Origin: Novosphingobium indicum
Lineage (GTDB): Bacteria; Pseudomonadota; Alphaproteobacteria; Sphingomonadales; Sphingomonadaceae
Assembly (NCBI RefSeq): GCF_014645195.1
Contig: NZ_BMLK01000002.1
Span: 248,001-312,000 of the forward strand
Length of the DNA: 64,000 bases
Direction: 5' to 3'
Positions 24,740 to 34,588 of the stretch are shown piece by piece. The notes below the pieces were generated by a model. It made no database searches and was not told where the DNA came from. It was given only the letters and a program-made list of their open reading frames with translations. How positions within the stretch are numbered: the first letter of the stretch is position 1; the number at the start of each line of letters is the position of its first letter. Position numbers and translations under genes: made by a program.

Positions 24740-25522
24740 ATGACCGACCCATCCGCCTCTCGTCCTGTCGAAAAACACCGCGCGCCGGCAAAAGGACGCG
24801 TCGATCAGATGTTGGTCGATCGCGGTCTGGCCGAGAGCCGAACGCGTGCACAGGCCTTCATCCTCGCGGGGCTGGTCTACTCCGGCGAAACGAAGATCGC
24901 CAAGCCGGGACAGAATTTGAAAGCCGATGCCCCGCTCGAAGTGCGCGGGCGCGATCATCCCTGGGTGTCGCGCGGAGGCATCAAGCTGGCCCATGCCATC
25001 GAGCATTTCGATCTGGATCCCACAGGGGCCATTGCAATGGATGTGGGCAGCTCGACTGGCGGTTTCACCGATGTTCTGCTCAGCAAGGGCGCGACCCGTG
25101 TCTTCGCCGTCGATTCCGGAACCAATCAGCTTGCCTGGAAGCTGCGTCAGGATCCGCGCGTGACTGTGCTGGAAAAGACAAGTGCCCGAATCCTCACGCC
25201 CGAGATGATCGACGCGCCGTGCAACTGGGTGGTGTGCGATGCGAGTTTCATCGGGCTGGCCAAGGTGCTGGAAGTGCCCTTGCGCCTCGCCGCACCCGAC
25301 TGCCGGCTGGTGGCCCTGATCAAGCCACAGTTCGAAGTGGGGCGCAACGAAGTGGGCAAGGGCGGTGTCGTTCGCGATCCGGCATTGCATGCCCGCGTCT
25401 GCGATGAAGTGCGCGAATGGCTTGAAAGCCATGGCTGGGAAATTCAGGGCATTGTCGAAAGCCCGATCAAGGGGCCGGAAGGCAATGTGGAGTTTCTCGT
25501 TTCGGCACGCCGCGGCAATTGA
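24740..25522 (+). CDS. tlyA: TlyA-family rRNA 2'-O-methyltransferase
   Basis: A 260-residue protein with an N-terminal S4 RNA-binding domain (about residues 20-80: RVDQMLVDRGLAESRTRAQAFI) and an FtsJ-type methyltransferase domain with SAM loop MDVGSSTGGFTDVLL. TlyA methylates ribose in 16S and 23S rRNA and is needed for capreomycin sensitivity in mycobacteria; the haemolysin name is historical. ATG 24740 is chosen by alignment to the S4 domain; the open frame upstream runs through the divergent lipoprotein gene. Confidence 0.92.
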   Translation: MTDPSASRPVEKHRAPAKGRVDQMLVDRGLAESRTRAQAFILAGLVYSGETKIAKPGQNLKADAPLEVRGRDHPWVSRGGIKLAHAIEHFDLDPTGAIAMDVGSSTGGFTDVLLSKGATRVFAVDSGTNQLAWKLRQDPRVTVLEKTSARILTPEMIDAPCNWVVCDASFIGLAKVLEVPLRLAAPDCRLVALIKPQFEVGRNEVGKGGVVRDPALHARVCDEVREWLESHGWEIQGIVESPIKGPEGNVEFLVSARRGN

Positions 25523-25613
25523 CTGTTAGCAGACGATTGCAACCTTTGCCTTCGCACTGCACAAAACCGCGCCGTCCTCATGGTCTTTCCTGATTCGGGA
25601 GTTATTTCGCGGA

Positions 25614-26168
25614 ATGAACCTGCTTGCCTCCTCCGGCCAGTTGCGTGCCAGTTTTTTGCGTTGGGCTCTGGTTTGCGTTCCCGTCATCGTCCTTCTCGGC
25701 TTCCTTTCGGGCAAAGTCGCGCAGAGCGGGCCGGATGATCCTTGGTTTGCCGCGCTGACCAAGCCCGCGGCCTATCCGCCGCCGGCGCTGTTCGGAATCG
25801 TGTGGACCATTCTCTACGTGCTGATGGGCATTGCTCTGGCGCTTGTGCTGTCGGCTCGCGGTGCGCGCGGGCGCGGAGCGGCAGCGGGAGTGTTCGCCGT
25901 ACAGTTCGCGCTCAACCTCGCATGGTCGCCGGTCTTCTTCGGCATGCACCTGCTGACGGCTTCGCTGATCGTCATCGGCCTCCTCGATGTGCTGGTGATC
26001 GTCACCATCGCCCTGTTCGGGAAAGTCCGGCCGGTCGCGGCCATGCTGCTCATTCCGTATCTGGCATGGGTTCTCTTCGCGACCTATCTCAATTTCGCGT
26101 TCTGGCAGGCCAACCCCACGATGGACGGTGTCGACGGCGGCGGGGCAGTTGTTCGTTATGAAATCTGA
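25614..26168 (+). CDS. tspO: TspO/MBR family tryptophan-rich sensory protein
   Basis: A 184-residue inner- or outer-membrane protein with five hydrophobic helices that binds tetrapyrroles and related ligands; in alphaproteobacteria it modulates pigment and stress genes. Family blocks are visible: WFAALTKPAAYPPPALFGIV, WTILYVLMGIALALV and FALNLAWSPVFFGMH. Helix 5 contains the typical NFAFWQAN. The gene stands between tlyA and ubiK on the same strand. Confidence 0.92.
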   Translation: MNLLASSGQLRASFLRWALVCVPVIVLLGFLSGKVAQSGPDDPWFAALTKPAAYPPPALFGIVWTILYVLMGIALALVLSARGARGRGAAAGVFAVQFALNLAWSPVFFGMHLLTASLIVIGLLDVLVIVTIALFGKVRPVAAMLLIPYLAWVLFATYLNFAFWQANPTMDGVDGGGAVVRYEI

Positions 26169-26210
26169 TCCCCACTTGCGCGGGCGCGCGAGCGGCTCCA
26201 TCTAGCGTCC

Positions 26211-26465
26211 ATGCAAAGCGAAAACCCCTTTATCGCCGATTTCACCAAGATGATGAACAGCGCGGCCGGCACGCTGGCCGGCATGGGTCGCGAAGCCCGC
26301 GAGAACGCGCGCGAGCGGTTCAAGGAGTTCATGGGCGACATGGACTTCGTGAGCCGCGAGGAGTTCGAGGCCGTGAAGGAAATGGCCGCGACTGCCCGCG
26401 CCGAAGCGGATGCGCTCAAGGCCCGTCTTGATGCGATCGAAGCGAAGCTGAACGCCGCCGGCTGA
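26211..26465 (+). CDS. ubiK: UbiK-like accessory factor (BMFP family coiled-coil)
   Basis: An 84-residue protein of the YqiC/UbiK group, which trimerises through a C-terminal coiled coil, has membrane-fusing activity in vitro and supports ubiquinone synthesis. The family signature DFVSREEFEAVKEMA is followed by heptad repeats ALKARLDAIEAKL. Forty-two nt after tspO. Confidence 0.85.
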   Translation: MQSENPFIADFTKMMNSAAGTLAGMGREARENARERFKEFMGDMDFVSREEFEAVKEMAATARAEADALKARLDAIEAKLNAAG

Positions 26466-26515
26466 CGCTGCAGGCGGCTCTTGCCGCCGCGGCCCCGACG
26501 TTCCAGACAGGCGCC

Positions 26516-27121
26516 ATGCACTTTCGCGCGCCCGCCCTTGTTTGCGCCACACACGCCCATGGCGAGACCGCCGTCATCGCCCGGTTGCTGACGGCCGAGT
26601 ATGGGCTTGTGGCGGCCTACATCGCCGGGGGCAGGGGGCGGCAACTGCGCCCGGTGCTGATACCCGGCAACGTGGTGGAAGCCGAAGTTCGCTCCAAGAC
26701 CGAAAGCCAGCTTCCCTTTGCCCGCCTCGAACTCCTGCAGAGCCGAGGGCCGTGGCTGACTGAGCCGCTACCGGCTGCCGCCATTGCCTGGGTTACGGCG
26801 CTCACGGCAATTGCCTTGCCCGAACGGCATCCCTATCCCGCCCTGCATGAAGCCCTGACTGGCCTGATCGAAGCAGTGTGCGTAGCCCCCTCGGCCCGAG
26901 GTTGGGCCTTGCCGCTGCTTTCCTATGAAGTCCTGTTGCTGCGCGAACTGGGTTACGGCGTTCCCGTAGGGCGTCCGGACCAGTCGGACTGGACGGAAAT
27001 TCTGGCAGCCTTCGATCGCATCGGGCGTGAATTGGCACGCTACCCGCTTGCCGATCGCCGCAGAGACGTTATGGCGACGCGCGTCCTGCTGCGTGAGCGG
27101 CTGAAGCGGATCGAAGGCTGA
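26516..27121 (+). CDS. recO: DNA repair protein RecO
   Basis: A 201-residue RecO, which loads RecA at single-strand gaps with RecR. N-terminal OB fold (residues 1-75: [21 protein letters not shown]) and helical C-terminal domain. The usual zinc-finger cysteines are absent, as in many alphaproteobacterial RecO proteins, and the length is at the short end of the family. leuB follows after 4 nt. Confidence 0.9.
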   Translation: MHFRAPALVCATHAHGETAVIARLLTAEYGLVAAYIAGGRGRQLRPVLIPGNVVEAEVRSKTESQLPFARLELLQSRGPWLTEPLPAAAIAWVTALTAIALPERHPYPALHEALTGLIEAVCVAPSARGWALPLLSYEVLLLRELGYGVPVGRPDQSDWTEILAAFDRIGRELARYPLADRRRDVMATRVLLRERLKRIEG

Positions 27122-27125
27122 TATT

Positions 27126-28184
27126 ATGACCAAGAACTCCATGCGTATTGCGGTTTTTGCCGGCGACGGGATTGGCCCCGAAGTGACCGAACAGGCGGTG
27201 CGTGTGCTGGAGGCTCTCGGTCTCGACGGGCTGGAACTGGTCGAAGGCGATGTCGGCGGCATGGCCTATCGCAAGCACGGGCACCCGCTGCCGCCGGAAA
27301 CGCTCGAGACCGCGCGGTCTGCCGATGCCATCCTGTTCGGCGCAGTCGGTGATTTCTCCTGCGATCATCTCGAACGCCATTTGCGTCCGGAGCAGGCGAT
27401 TCTCGGTCTGCGCAAGGAACTGGGCCTGTTCGCCAACTTGCGTCCGGCGCGCGTCTTTCCCGGTCTCGAAGACCTGACCACGCTGCGCGAGGAAGTGGCG
27501 AGCAAGATCGATCTGCTGATCGTTCGCGAACTCAATGGCGACGTCTATTTCGGTGAAAAAGGAATGCGCACGCTTCCCGATGGTCGCCGGCAGGGCTGGG
27601 ATATGATGTCCTACGCCGAAGACGAAGTGCGTCGGATTGCGCATTCCGGCTTCACCGCCGCGATGGGCCGTTCGAAGAAGTTGTGCTCGGTCGACAAGGC
27701 CAACGTTCTGGAGACCTCGCAGCTGTGGCGCGATGTGGTGATCGAAGTTTCCAAGGAATATCCCGAAGTCGAACTCAGCCACATGTACGTGGACAACGCG
27801 GCCATGCAGCTGGTTAAGAACCCGGGCCAGTTCGATGTGATCGTGACCGGCAACCTCTTCGGTGACATCCTCAGCGATCAGGCAAGCATGTGCGTGGGCT
27901 CGATCGGCCTGCTGGCATCGGCGAGCCTTGCCGAGGGAACCTATGGCCTTTACGAGCCGATCCACGGTTCCGCGCCCGATATTGCCGGCAAGGGACTGGC
28001 CAATCCGATGGCCACGATCCTGTCGGCCGCAATGTTGCTGCGCCACTCGCTTGGACTGGAAGAACAGGCCGTACGCATCGAGAATGCCGTGGCTGGCGCG
28101 CTGTCCGCAGGTGTGAAGGGCGGGGACCTCGGCGGCGCGGCCGGTACGCGTGAAATTGGCGACGCGGTGGTCGAACGCCTCTAA
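27126..28184 (+). CDS. leuB: 3-isopropylmalate dehydrogenase
   Basis: The NAD-dependent oxidative decarboxylase of leucine synthesis. The 352 residues contain the substrate loop [15 protein letters not shown], the catalytic tyrosine region of the family, the metal-binding [10 protein letters not shown] and the NAD-binding [14 protein letters not shown]. Complete and of normal length. It sits close behind recO, while leuCD are not in the window. Confidence 0.96.
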   Translation: MTKNSMRIAVFAGDGIGPEVTEQAVRVLEALGLDGLELVEGDVGGMAYRKHGHPLPPETLETARSADAILFGAVGDFSCDHLERHLRPEQAILGLRKELGLFANLRPARVFPGLEDLTTLREEVASKIDLLIVRELNGDVYFGEKGMRTLPDGRRQGWDMMSYAEDEVRRIAHSGFTAAMGRSKKLCSVDKANVLETSQLWRDVVIEVSKEYPEVELSHMYVDNAAMQLVKNPGQFDVIVTGNLFGDILSDQASMCVGSIGLLASASLAEGTYGLYEPIHGSAPDIAGKGLANPMATILSAAMLLRHSLGLEEQAVRIENAVAGALSAGVKGGDLGGAAGTREIGDAVVERL

Positions 28185-28229
28185 AACCGATAATGGTTTA
28201 TTGAGGTTCACCTTGTATATGCGGGGCGC

Positions 28230-29417
28230 ATGAACATCACCAGTTCCGAACTTGCCCAGGCCGCAGACGCCGCTGTCGATGCCGCAATCCGGCCTCTGGA
28301 TCTGGCTGTCGTCCTGCCGACCTTCAACGAGCGCAAGAACGTCGCGACCATGATCGAGCGCCTTGAAAAGGCACTTGAAGGTATCGCGTGGGAAGCGATT
28401 TTCGTCGACGACAACAGCCCTGACGGTACGTCCGACGAAGCCCGGCGCCTGTCACAGGTCGATCCGCGCGTGCGTTGCATCCAGCGCATCGGGCGCCGCG
28501 GTCTTGCCAGCGCCGCGATTGAAGGCATGTGCTCTACCGGGGCGCCGGTTGTCGCCGTCATGGACGCCGATCACCAGCACGACCCGGCGCTGCTGCCGCA
28601 GATGCTGGAGGCCATCAAGTCCGGGGAATACGACCTCGCCTATGCCTCGCGCTTTGCAGAGGGCGCGAGCACTGAGGCATGGGGCCGGCCGGACCGCGTC
28701 AAGGCTTCGGGCCTTGCCAACAAGATCGCCAACAAGGTCACCGGCGTCGAACTGACCGATCCGATGAGCGGCTTTTTCATGCTGCCCACGGAAACGCTTC
28801 GTGCCGATGCGCATCGCCTGTCGGGCGTGGGTTTCAAGATCCTGCTCGATATCCTGGCCACGGTCGACCGGCCGCTACGGGTCAAGGAATTCCCCCTGAA
28901 CTTCGCTGCCCGTGCGGAAGGCGAAAGCAAGCTGGATCAGACCGTCGTGTTCGAATTCCTCGTAGGTCTTTACGACAAGTGGCTGGGTCGCATCATTCCC
29001 ACACGCTTTGCGCTGTTCGGCACTGTCGGTGCCCTCGGCGTACTGGTGCAGCTCGGGGCCCTGTGGGCGTTGCTCCACCTCGTTTTCGCCGAGCGCTTCG
29101 TTTACGGCAACTGGTCCGAAAGCACGACGTTCAACACCGCCAATACGCTGGCGGCGGTCATCGCGATGACTTTCAACTTCGTGCTCAACAACGAACTGAC
29201 CTATTCGGACAAACGCCTGCGCGGCTTTGGCCCGATGATGCGCGGCTGGGCGCAGTTCGGTGTGACCTGCTCGCTGGGATTGCTGACCAACGTCGGTTCC
29301 GCTGCCGTGCTCAAGACCATCGGCTTCCACGACATCGTCGCGGTAGTGACGGGCATCATTCTGGGGTCGGTCTGGAACTTCGCGCTGTCGTCCAAATTCG
29401 TCTGGGGCAAGTACTGA
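28230..29417 (+). CDS. GT2 glycosyltransferase fused to a GtrA membrane domain (polyprenyl-phosphate sugar synthase type)
   Basis: A 395-residue protein. Residues about 20-235 are a dolichol-phosphate mannosyltransferase-like GT2 domain (VDDNSPDGT, VMDADHQHDP); residues about 255-395 form a four-helix GtrA domain (ALFGTVGALGVLVQL, NFVLNNELTYSDKR). Such proteins make and flip a polyprenyl-phosphate sugar. The nearby GT39 transferase (30060-31349) could use this donor to glycosylate lipid or protein. Confidence 0.92.
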   Translation: MNITSSELAQAADAAVDAAIRPLDLAVVLPTFNERKNVATMIERLEKALEGIAWEAIFVDDNSPDGTSDEARRLSQVDPRVRCIQRIGRRGLASAAIEGMCSTGAPVVAVMDADHQHDPALLPQMLEAIKSGEYDLAYASRFAEGASTEAWGRPDRVKASGLANKIANKVTGVELTDPMSGFFMLPTETLRADAHRLSGVGFKILLDILATVDRPLRVKEFPLNFAARAEGESKLDQTVVFEFLVGLYDKWLGRIIPTRFALFGTVGALGVLVQLGALWALLHLVFAERFVYGNWSESTTFNTANTLAAVIAMTFNFVLNNELTYSDKRLRGFGPMMRGWAQFGVTCSLGLLTNVGSAAVLKTIGFHDIVAVVTGIILGSVWNFALSSKFVWGKY

Positions 29418-29424
29418 CAAGGCC

Positions 29425-30057
29425 ATGATCGCAAAGGTCCCACGCAGCCAGCTTGTGCTGTTGGGACTGACGGCGGCAGCGGCTGTTTTCAGCCTTATCG
29501 ACACGCCCTATCCGCGCCTCGCGCCGCTGCAGAACTTGCCGACCCTGGCTGTCGTGGCTGCCATCGCCGTCGCCTTGCGCCGCTGGCCCATGCCGACGAG
29601 CGCCGTGATGAGCATCTGCCTGTTCCTGCTCCTGCATACCATCGGCGGGCGCCACATCTATTCGAATGTCCCATACGAGGCTTGGGCGCAGGCGGTCGGT
29701 CTGCCGTCCCCCGACAAGGCGCTGGGGCTGACGCGCAATTCCTGGGACCGGCTGGTCCACCTCAGTTTCGGTCTATGCTGGGTCCACCCGGTCGCCACCT
29801 GGCTGGCCCGCCACAAGCGGCTGACCATGGCGCTGGCAACCTACATCGCGGTGGAGTTCGTCATCGCCGGCAGCGCGCTGTACGAAATCTTCGAATGGCT
29901 GCTGACGGTCTTGATGGCTGGTCCCGATGCGCTCGCATACAACGGTCAGCAAGGTGATCCGTGGGACCCGCAAAAGGATATGGCCTTGGCGACCCTGGGC
30001 GCCGTGCTGGCTGCGATAGCGCTTCGCTTTCGTGTCCGTCTGCGCCGCGAGCCCTGA
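29425..30057 (+). CDS. yjdF: YjdF-like inner membrane protein (DUF2238)
   Basis: A 210-residue membrane protein with about six helices. Conserved DUF2238 marks are present: LHTIGGRHIY, RNSWDRLVHLSFG, ALYEIFEWL and YNGQQGDPWDPQKDM. Biochemical role is unknown. It starts 7 nt after the GT2-GtrA gene and is likely in the same transcript. Ends two bases from the end of the converging GT39 gene. Confidence 0.9.
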   Translation: MIAKVPRSQLVLLGLTAAAAVFSLIDTPYPRLAPLQNLPTLAVVAAIAVALRRWPMPTSAVMSICLFLLLHTIGGRHIYSNVPYEAWAQAVGLPSPDKALGLTRNSWDRLVHLSFGLCWVHPVATWLARHKRLTMALATYIAVEFVIAGSALYEIFEWLLTVLMAGPDALAYNGQQGDPWDPQKDMALATLGAVLAAIALRFRVRLRREP

Positions 30058-30059
30058 AT

Positions 30060-31349
30060 TCACCGCCAGCTCGGCAGCCACATCCAGAAGTTGTAGGCGT
30101 TCTTGAAGGGCAGGGGCAGCGCCGAGATGATCGGGTAGAACACCGCGAACATCGCCAGCGACAGCACGAGCGACACGGTGGCCACGGTGCGCCAGCGGTC
30201 GCGGTGCTGCCACAGGCTATCCATCCACATTCCCAGCAGGCCCATCAGGAATGCGCCCGGCAGCAGGTAATGGTAATAGAACTGCACGGGCTTGCCGTTG
30301 AGCGCCCACATGGCAAGGCATGCCGAGTAGAGCGCGATTAACGCCAGAGCGTCGAAGCGCCGCCGGAACACGCTGGCCCAAAGCCCCCAAAGCAGTGCGA
30401 CAAGCCCTGCAAGCATGGAGAAGGGGTTGCCAATCATCACGATCCCGCGCTGCGATCCGTCGACCTTTGCGAACAGGAACCAGATGTCGCGCCAGTTCAC
30501 GATCCACTGGTACCAGTAGCTTTGGTACGGATGCGGCTTCCTGACGCTGTCCTGCAGGCGGATCATGTATTCGTGCTGCTGGATGAAGCCGAACGGCGCG
30601 ATGGGGTGGTCCCCGGGGGCGTAGAACATCGCAGGCAGGAAAGTCGCCCAGTAGACCGCAAGCGGAAACAGGCCGAGCCACAGTGTCGCTTCCAGCAGGG
30701 AGATACCCTTGATCGGACCGGCGCCCTTTCTCCCAACGATGAACAGCCCGTTCTCCCTTATTCGCAGAACAAGGAAAACGAGACCGGGCATCATCAGCGC
30801 CGGCGCGCTGCTCCATTTGGCGCCCAGCGAGAGGCCCAGGGCCATGCCCGACAGAATCAGGCGAAACCGGGCCCGTGCCGTCGTGCGGGCGTTGAGTGCG
30901 GCGGCGAATTGCCACAGACCCACCATGCAGAAGCCCGCTTCGATCATGTCGAGCATGGCGATGCGGCTCTGGACGAACCACATGCAGTTGGTCGCGAGCA
31001 GCGCGGTTGCGGCCAGCGTGGCGGGGCGGCGGCGTGAGAGGTGCCAGATCAGGCGGGAAAACGCGAAGAGGCCGAGCGTGCCGGAAAGCGCGGGGCCCAT
31101 GCGCCAGCCCAGCGGCTTGTCCCCCAGGAAGTGAATGAAGGCGGCGATCACCTCCTTGCCGAACATCGGATGTTCGCGGTTTGCCGGGATCAGGTCCAGC
31201 AGCTTCAGCGCGGCGGGAACGTAGTGGATCTCGTCGAAATAGTAGCGGCCGGGGGTGCCGATACGCCAGAGCGTCAGCGCCAGAAACAGGATCGTGATGC
31301 CCAGGCACCAAACGAGCGGGTCTCGGGCATTTCTGGCTGCGTGGGGCAT
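30060..31349 (-). CDS. GT39-type membrane glycosyltransferase (protein O-mannosyltransferase-like)
   Basis: A 429-residue polytopic enzyme that moves a sugar from polyprenyl phosphate onto a protein or lipid on the periplasmic side. The catalytic acidic pair in the first loop is visible (YYFDEIHYVP), followed by EHPMFGKEVIA, LGWRMGPALSG and many hydrophobic helices. It lacks the MIR repeats of fungal enzymes, as bacterial members do. Converges with the GT2-GtrA/YjdF pair. Confidence 0.88.
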   Translation of the reverse strand: MPHAARNARDPLVWCLGITILFLALTLWRIGTPGRYYFDEIHYVPAALKLLDLIPANREHPMFGKEVIAAFIHFLGDKPLGWRMGPALSGTLGLFAFSRLIWHLSRRRPATLAATALLATNCMWFVQSRIAMLDMIEAGFCMVGLWQFAAALNARTTARARFRLILSGMALGLSLGAKWSSAPALMMPGLVFLVLRIRENGLFIVGRKGAGPIKGISLLEATLWLGLFPLAVYWATFLPAMFYAPGDHPIAPFGFIQQHEYMIRLQDSVRKPHPYQSYWYQWIVNWRDIWFLFAKVDGSQRGIVMIGNPFSMLAGLVALLWGLWASVFRRRFDALALIALYSACLAMWALNGKPVQFYYHYLLPGAFLMGLLGMWMDSLWQHRDRWRTVATVSLVLSLAMFAVFYPIISALPLPFKNAYNFWMWLPSWR

Positions 31350-31444
31350 CGTCGAGCCGGATAGGTGGGAAACCCCGCTTCGGCAAGAGCACTTGGCGCT
31401 GCACCCGCTTGCGTTGGCCTCTGCGGCCTCTTAGAGGTTTGCCC

Positions 31445-32653
31445 ATGAAACGTACGACCGGACAGGACCGCAGCCAGACCCTCAAATGGCGCCCCGCTAC
31501 CCGCGCGATACGCGGAGGCACATGGCGTTCGGAGATGGGCGAGACCAGCGAGGCGCTCTTCCTCACCTCCGGGTACTGCTATGACGATGCCGCCACGGTT
31601 GCCGCGCGTTTCGCGGGCGAAGAGGAAGGCATGACCTATTCGCGCCTGCAGAACCCCACGGTGGCGATGCTTGAGGAACGCATTGCGCTGATGGAAGGCG
31701 CGGATGCCTGCCGCGTTCAGGCTTCTGGCATGGCGGCGATGACGGCGGCGTTGCTCTGCCAGCTTTCGGCAGGCGACCACATGGTTTCTGCGCGCGCGGC
31801 TTTCGGCTCATGCCGCTGGCTGGGCGACAACCTGCTGCCGCGCTTCGGCGTCGAGGTGACGGTGGTCGACGCAAGCGACACGGCTGCCTGGGAAGCGGCG
31901 ATCCGGCCGAACACCAAGGTCTTCTTCTTCGAAACCCCTGCCAACCCGACGATGGACGTGGCCGACCTCGAAGCGATTGCCCGGATCGCCAAGGCGCATG
32001 GCATCACCACGGTTGTCGATAACGCCTTCTGTTCGCCGGTGCTGCAGCGCCCGCTCGAATTCGGCATCGACGTCGTGGCCTATTCGGCGACCAAGCTGAT
32101 GGACGGGCAGGGCCGAGTGCTCGCCGGCGCCGTCTGCGGCAGCGAGGAGTTCATCAACGAGAAACTGCTGCCGTTCCAGCGCAACACCGGGCCGAACCTG
32201 TCTCCTTTCAATGCCTGGGTCGTGCTCAAAGGGCTGGAGACGCTGGACCTGCGCGCCCGGCGGCAGAGCGAGAACGCGCTCAAGCTGGGCCAGTTCGTGG
32301 AAGGGCGCGTGCCGAAGATCCTGCACCCCTGGCTCGACAGCCACCCGCAGCAGGCGCTCGCGCAGAAGCAGATGGACGCCTGCGGCCCCATCTTCAGCTT
32401 TGTGCTGGACGGCGGACGCGAGCAGGCGCACGCCGTGCTCGATGCTCTCCAGCTTATTGATATCTCCAACAACATCGGAGACTCGCGGTCGCTGATGTGT
32501 CATCCTGCTTCGACAACACACCACAACATGGGGCCGGAGGGGCGTGAGCTGATGGGAATTTCCGAAGGCATGCTGCGTATCAACGTCGGCCTGGAAGATG
32601 CGGACGACCTGATCGAGGATATGGATCAGGCGCTGACGAAGGCCGGCCTCTGA
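31445..32653 (+). CDS. metZ: O-succinylhomoserine sulfhydrylase
   Basis: PLP enzyme of the Cys/Met metabolism family that makes homocysteine from O-succinylhomoserine and sulfide. The 402 residues contain the PLP lysine in AYSATKLMDGQGR and the typical start LKWRPATRAIRGG and end MGISEGMLRINVGLED. ATG 31445 is chosen by family alignment. Its stop overlaps the apparent CTG start of the following kinase. Confidence 0.93.
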   Translation: MKRTTGQDRSQTLKWRPATRAIRGGTWRSEMGETSEALFLTSGYCYDDAATVAARFAGEEEGMTYSRLQNPTVAMLEERIALMEGADACRVQASGMAAMTAALLCQLSAGDHMVSARAAFGSCRWLGDNLLPRFGVEVTVVDASDTAAWEAAIRPNTKVFFFETPANPTMDVADLEAIARIAKAHGITTVVDNAFCSPVLQRPLEFGIDVVAYSATKLMDGQGRVLAGAVCGSEEFINEKLLPFQRNTGPNLSPFNAWVVLKGLETLDLRARRQSENALKLGQFVEGRVPKILHPWLDSHPQQALAQKQMDACGPIFSFVLDGGREQAHAVLDALQLIDISNNIGDSRSLMCHPASTTHHNMGPEGRELMGISEGMLRINVGLEDADDLIEDMDQALTKAGL

Positions 32654-34005
32654 ACACCGTCGATCTTGCAGCCAACCCGGGGGCTCTGCTGGCGGCAATC
32701 GTCGAATCGACGGATGACGCCATCGTCGGAAAGACACTCGATGGCCGTATCCTGACGTGGAACGCCGGCGCGGAACGTGTGTTCGGCTGGACGGCGGAAG
32801 AGATGGTCGGCCAGAACATCCGGGCGCTGATCCCCGATGACAGGCAGGGAGAGGAAGACGCGATCATCGCCAGCATCAGCTGCGGCGAGCGCGTGCCGAC
32901 CTTCGAAACCATCCGCAAGCGCAAGGGGGGCGGCACGGTAGCCGTCGCCGTGACGGTCTCCCCCATTCTCGATCCTGATGGCCGCGTCATCGCTGCCAGC
33001 AAGATTGCCCGCGACATTTCGGACAGCGTCAATATTCGCAAGCAACTCGCCCTCAGCGAGCAGCGCTTCCGTCTTCTGGCCGACAACATGAGCCAGCTTG
33101 CCTGGATCGCGGACAGCGACGGATGGATATTCTGGTATAACAAGCGCTGGTTCGTTTACACCGGCACGACCCTCGACGACATGAAGGGATGGGGCTGGAA
33201 GGCCGTCCATCATCCCGATCACGTGGATGCTGTCGTCGAGAAAATCAGTGCATGCTTCGCTTCGGGCGCGGACTGGGAGGACACTTTCCCGCTGCGCAGC
33301 GCCGAAGGGGAATGGCGCTGGTTCCTCTCTCGCGCGAAGCCGATCCGCGATGAAGATGGCGCGATCATGTACTGGTTCGGCACCAATACCGATGTCACCG
33401 AAATGCGCGAGGCCGAGCAGCGCATCGAGCTGCTGCTTGAGGAAGTGAACCACCGCAGCAAGAACATGCTTGCCGTGGTGCAGTCGCTGGCGCGCCGCAC
33501 CGATGTTGACCGGCCCGACTTTGTCGAACGTCTCGAACAGCGCATTCGCGGGCTGGCAGCCAATCAGGATGTGCTGGTGCGCCGGGCATGGTCGCGCATT
33601 CCGGTTTCGGAGATGATCGAGGCGCAGTTGCGCTCGCTGGGCGACTCGCGCGCGCAGATCACCTGCGAAGGGCCGCAGGTTCTGCTGTCACCCGGCGCTG
33701 CGGAGGCTCTGGCCATGGCCTTTCACGAGATGGGCACGAATGCCATCAAGTATGGCGCCTTGTCGGTCGCGGAGGGGCAGGTTCATGTTCGCTGGGCGAT
33801 CGAGGGTGAGGAGCCGTCCGCGCAGTTCAGCATCGAGTGGGTGGAAACTCTCGGCCCGCCGGCCTGCGAGCCCACAAGGCAGGGTTTCGGCACCCGCATC
33901 ATCGTCGATGTTCCGCGCGTGAAACTCGATGCGCAGATCACCACGGAGTACCGCATGGAAGGATTCCGCTGGTCTTTGACTTGCGCTGCATCCTCTATCG
34001 GCTGA
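32650..34005 (+). CDS. PAS-PAS-HWE sensor histidine kinase, probable CTG start
   Basis: A soluble signalling kinase: first PAS (about residues 8-125), second PAS/PAC (about 130-260), then an HWE kinase core with phospho-acceptor EVNHRSKNMLAVVQSLARR, N-box HEMGTNAIKYGAL and the family WVE motif. HWE kinases are typical of alphaproteobacteria and often feed the general stress response. The first ATG/GTG/TTG (32779) would cut into the first PAS domain. The frame is open with homology from CTG 32650, which overlaps the metZ TGA and has GAAGG 8 nt upstream, so I start there (451 residues). Confidence 0.85.
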   Translation: MNTVDLAANPGALLAAIVESTDDAIVGKTLDGRILTWNAGAERVFGWTAEEMVGQNIRALIPDDRQGEEDAIIASISCGERVPTFETIRKRKGGGTVAVAVTVSPILDPDGRVIAASKIARDISDSVNIRKQLALSEQRFRLLADNMSQLAWIADSDGWIFWYNKRWFVYTGTTLDDMKGWGWKAVHHPDHVDAVVEKISACFASGADWEDTFPLRSAEGEWRWFLSRAKPIRDEDGAIMYWFGTNTDVTEMREAEQRIELLLEEVNHRSKNMLAVVQSLARRTDVDRPDFVERLEQRIRGLAANQDVLVRRAWSRIPVSEMIEAQLRSLGDSRAQITCEGPQVLLSPGAAEALAMAFHEMGTNAIKYGALSVAEGQVHVRWAIEGEEPSAQFSIEWVETLGPPACEPTRQGFGTRIIVDVPRVKLDAQITTEYRMEGFRWSLTCAASSIG

Positions 34006-34095
34006 GGTGCCGAAGCGGCGCTTCCTTTATGTTTCGGCCGGCTATCCGCAAAGCGGTTGTGGCCTCGCGGATTCGTCGTTAGGCTGGCTCCTGAC

Positions 34096-34494
34096 ATGAA
34101 AGAACTGTTTCAACATACTGCCTATACTGACGGTCTGACCGTGCGTGTCGCCGCCAATTTTCTGCCCGAGCAATCGCGTATCGAGGCGGGCAAGTGGTTT
34201 TGGGTCTACCATGTCCGTATCGAGAACGAGACGCCGCATACCCTGCAGTTGATGACGCGCCACTGGCGCATCACCGATGGCAATGGCGAAGTGAGCGTGG
34301 TCGAAGGAGAGGGCGTTGTCGGCGAACAGCCGGTGCTCGCGCCGGGCGCCAGCCACGACTATGTTTCCGGTTGTCCGCTCTCGACGCCGCAAGGCAGCAT
34401 GGAAGGGCACTATACCTTCCGCCGCAGCAACGGGACGGAGTTCAAGGCCCTGATTCCGTTCTTCCCGCTGGCTGCACCTGCCACCGCAGGTTGA
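34096..34494 (+). CDS. apaG: ApaG domain protein (Co2+/Mg2+ efflux protein family)
   Basis: A 132-residue immunoglobulin-like beta-sandwich protein. Family marks: VYHVRIENETPHTLQLMTRH, WRITDGNG, VVGEQPVLAPGASHDYVSGC, MEGHYTFRR. ApaG was linked to Co2+ resistance and Ap4A metabolism; its molecular role is unclear. ATG 34096 gives the usual length. Confidence 0.93.
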   Translation: MKELFQHTAYTDGLTVRVAANFLPEQSRIEAGKWFWVYHVRIENETPHTLQLMTRHWRITDGNGEVSVVEGEGVVGEQPVLAPGASHDYVSGCPLSTPQGSMEGHYTFRRSNGTEFKALIPFFPLAAPATAG

Positions 34495-34588
34495 CCGACG
34501 CCTTGCACGCCGATCCTTTCGGATTCGATTTACGGGCTGCAACAGGAACTTCATTGCCCCCGGTCGCGGCCGGGCATAGGGAAGCGCC

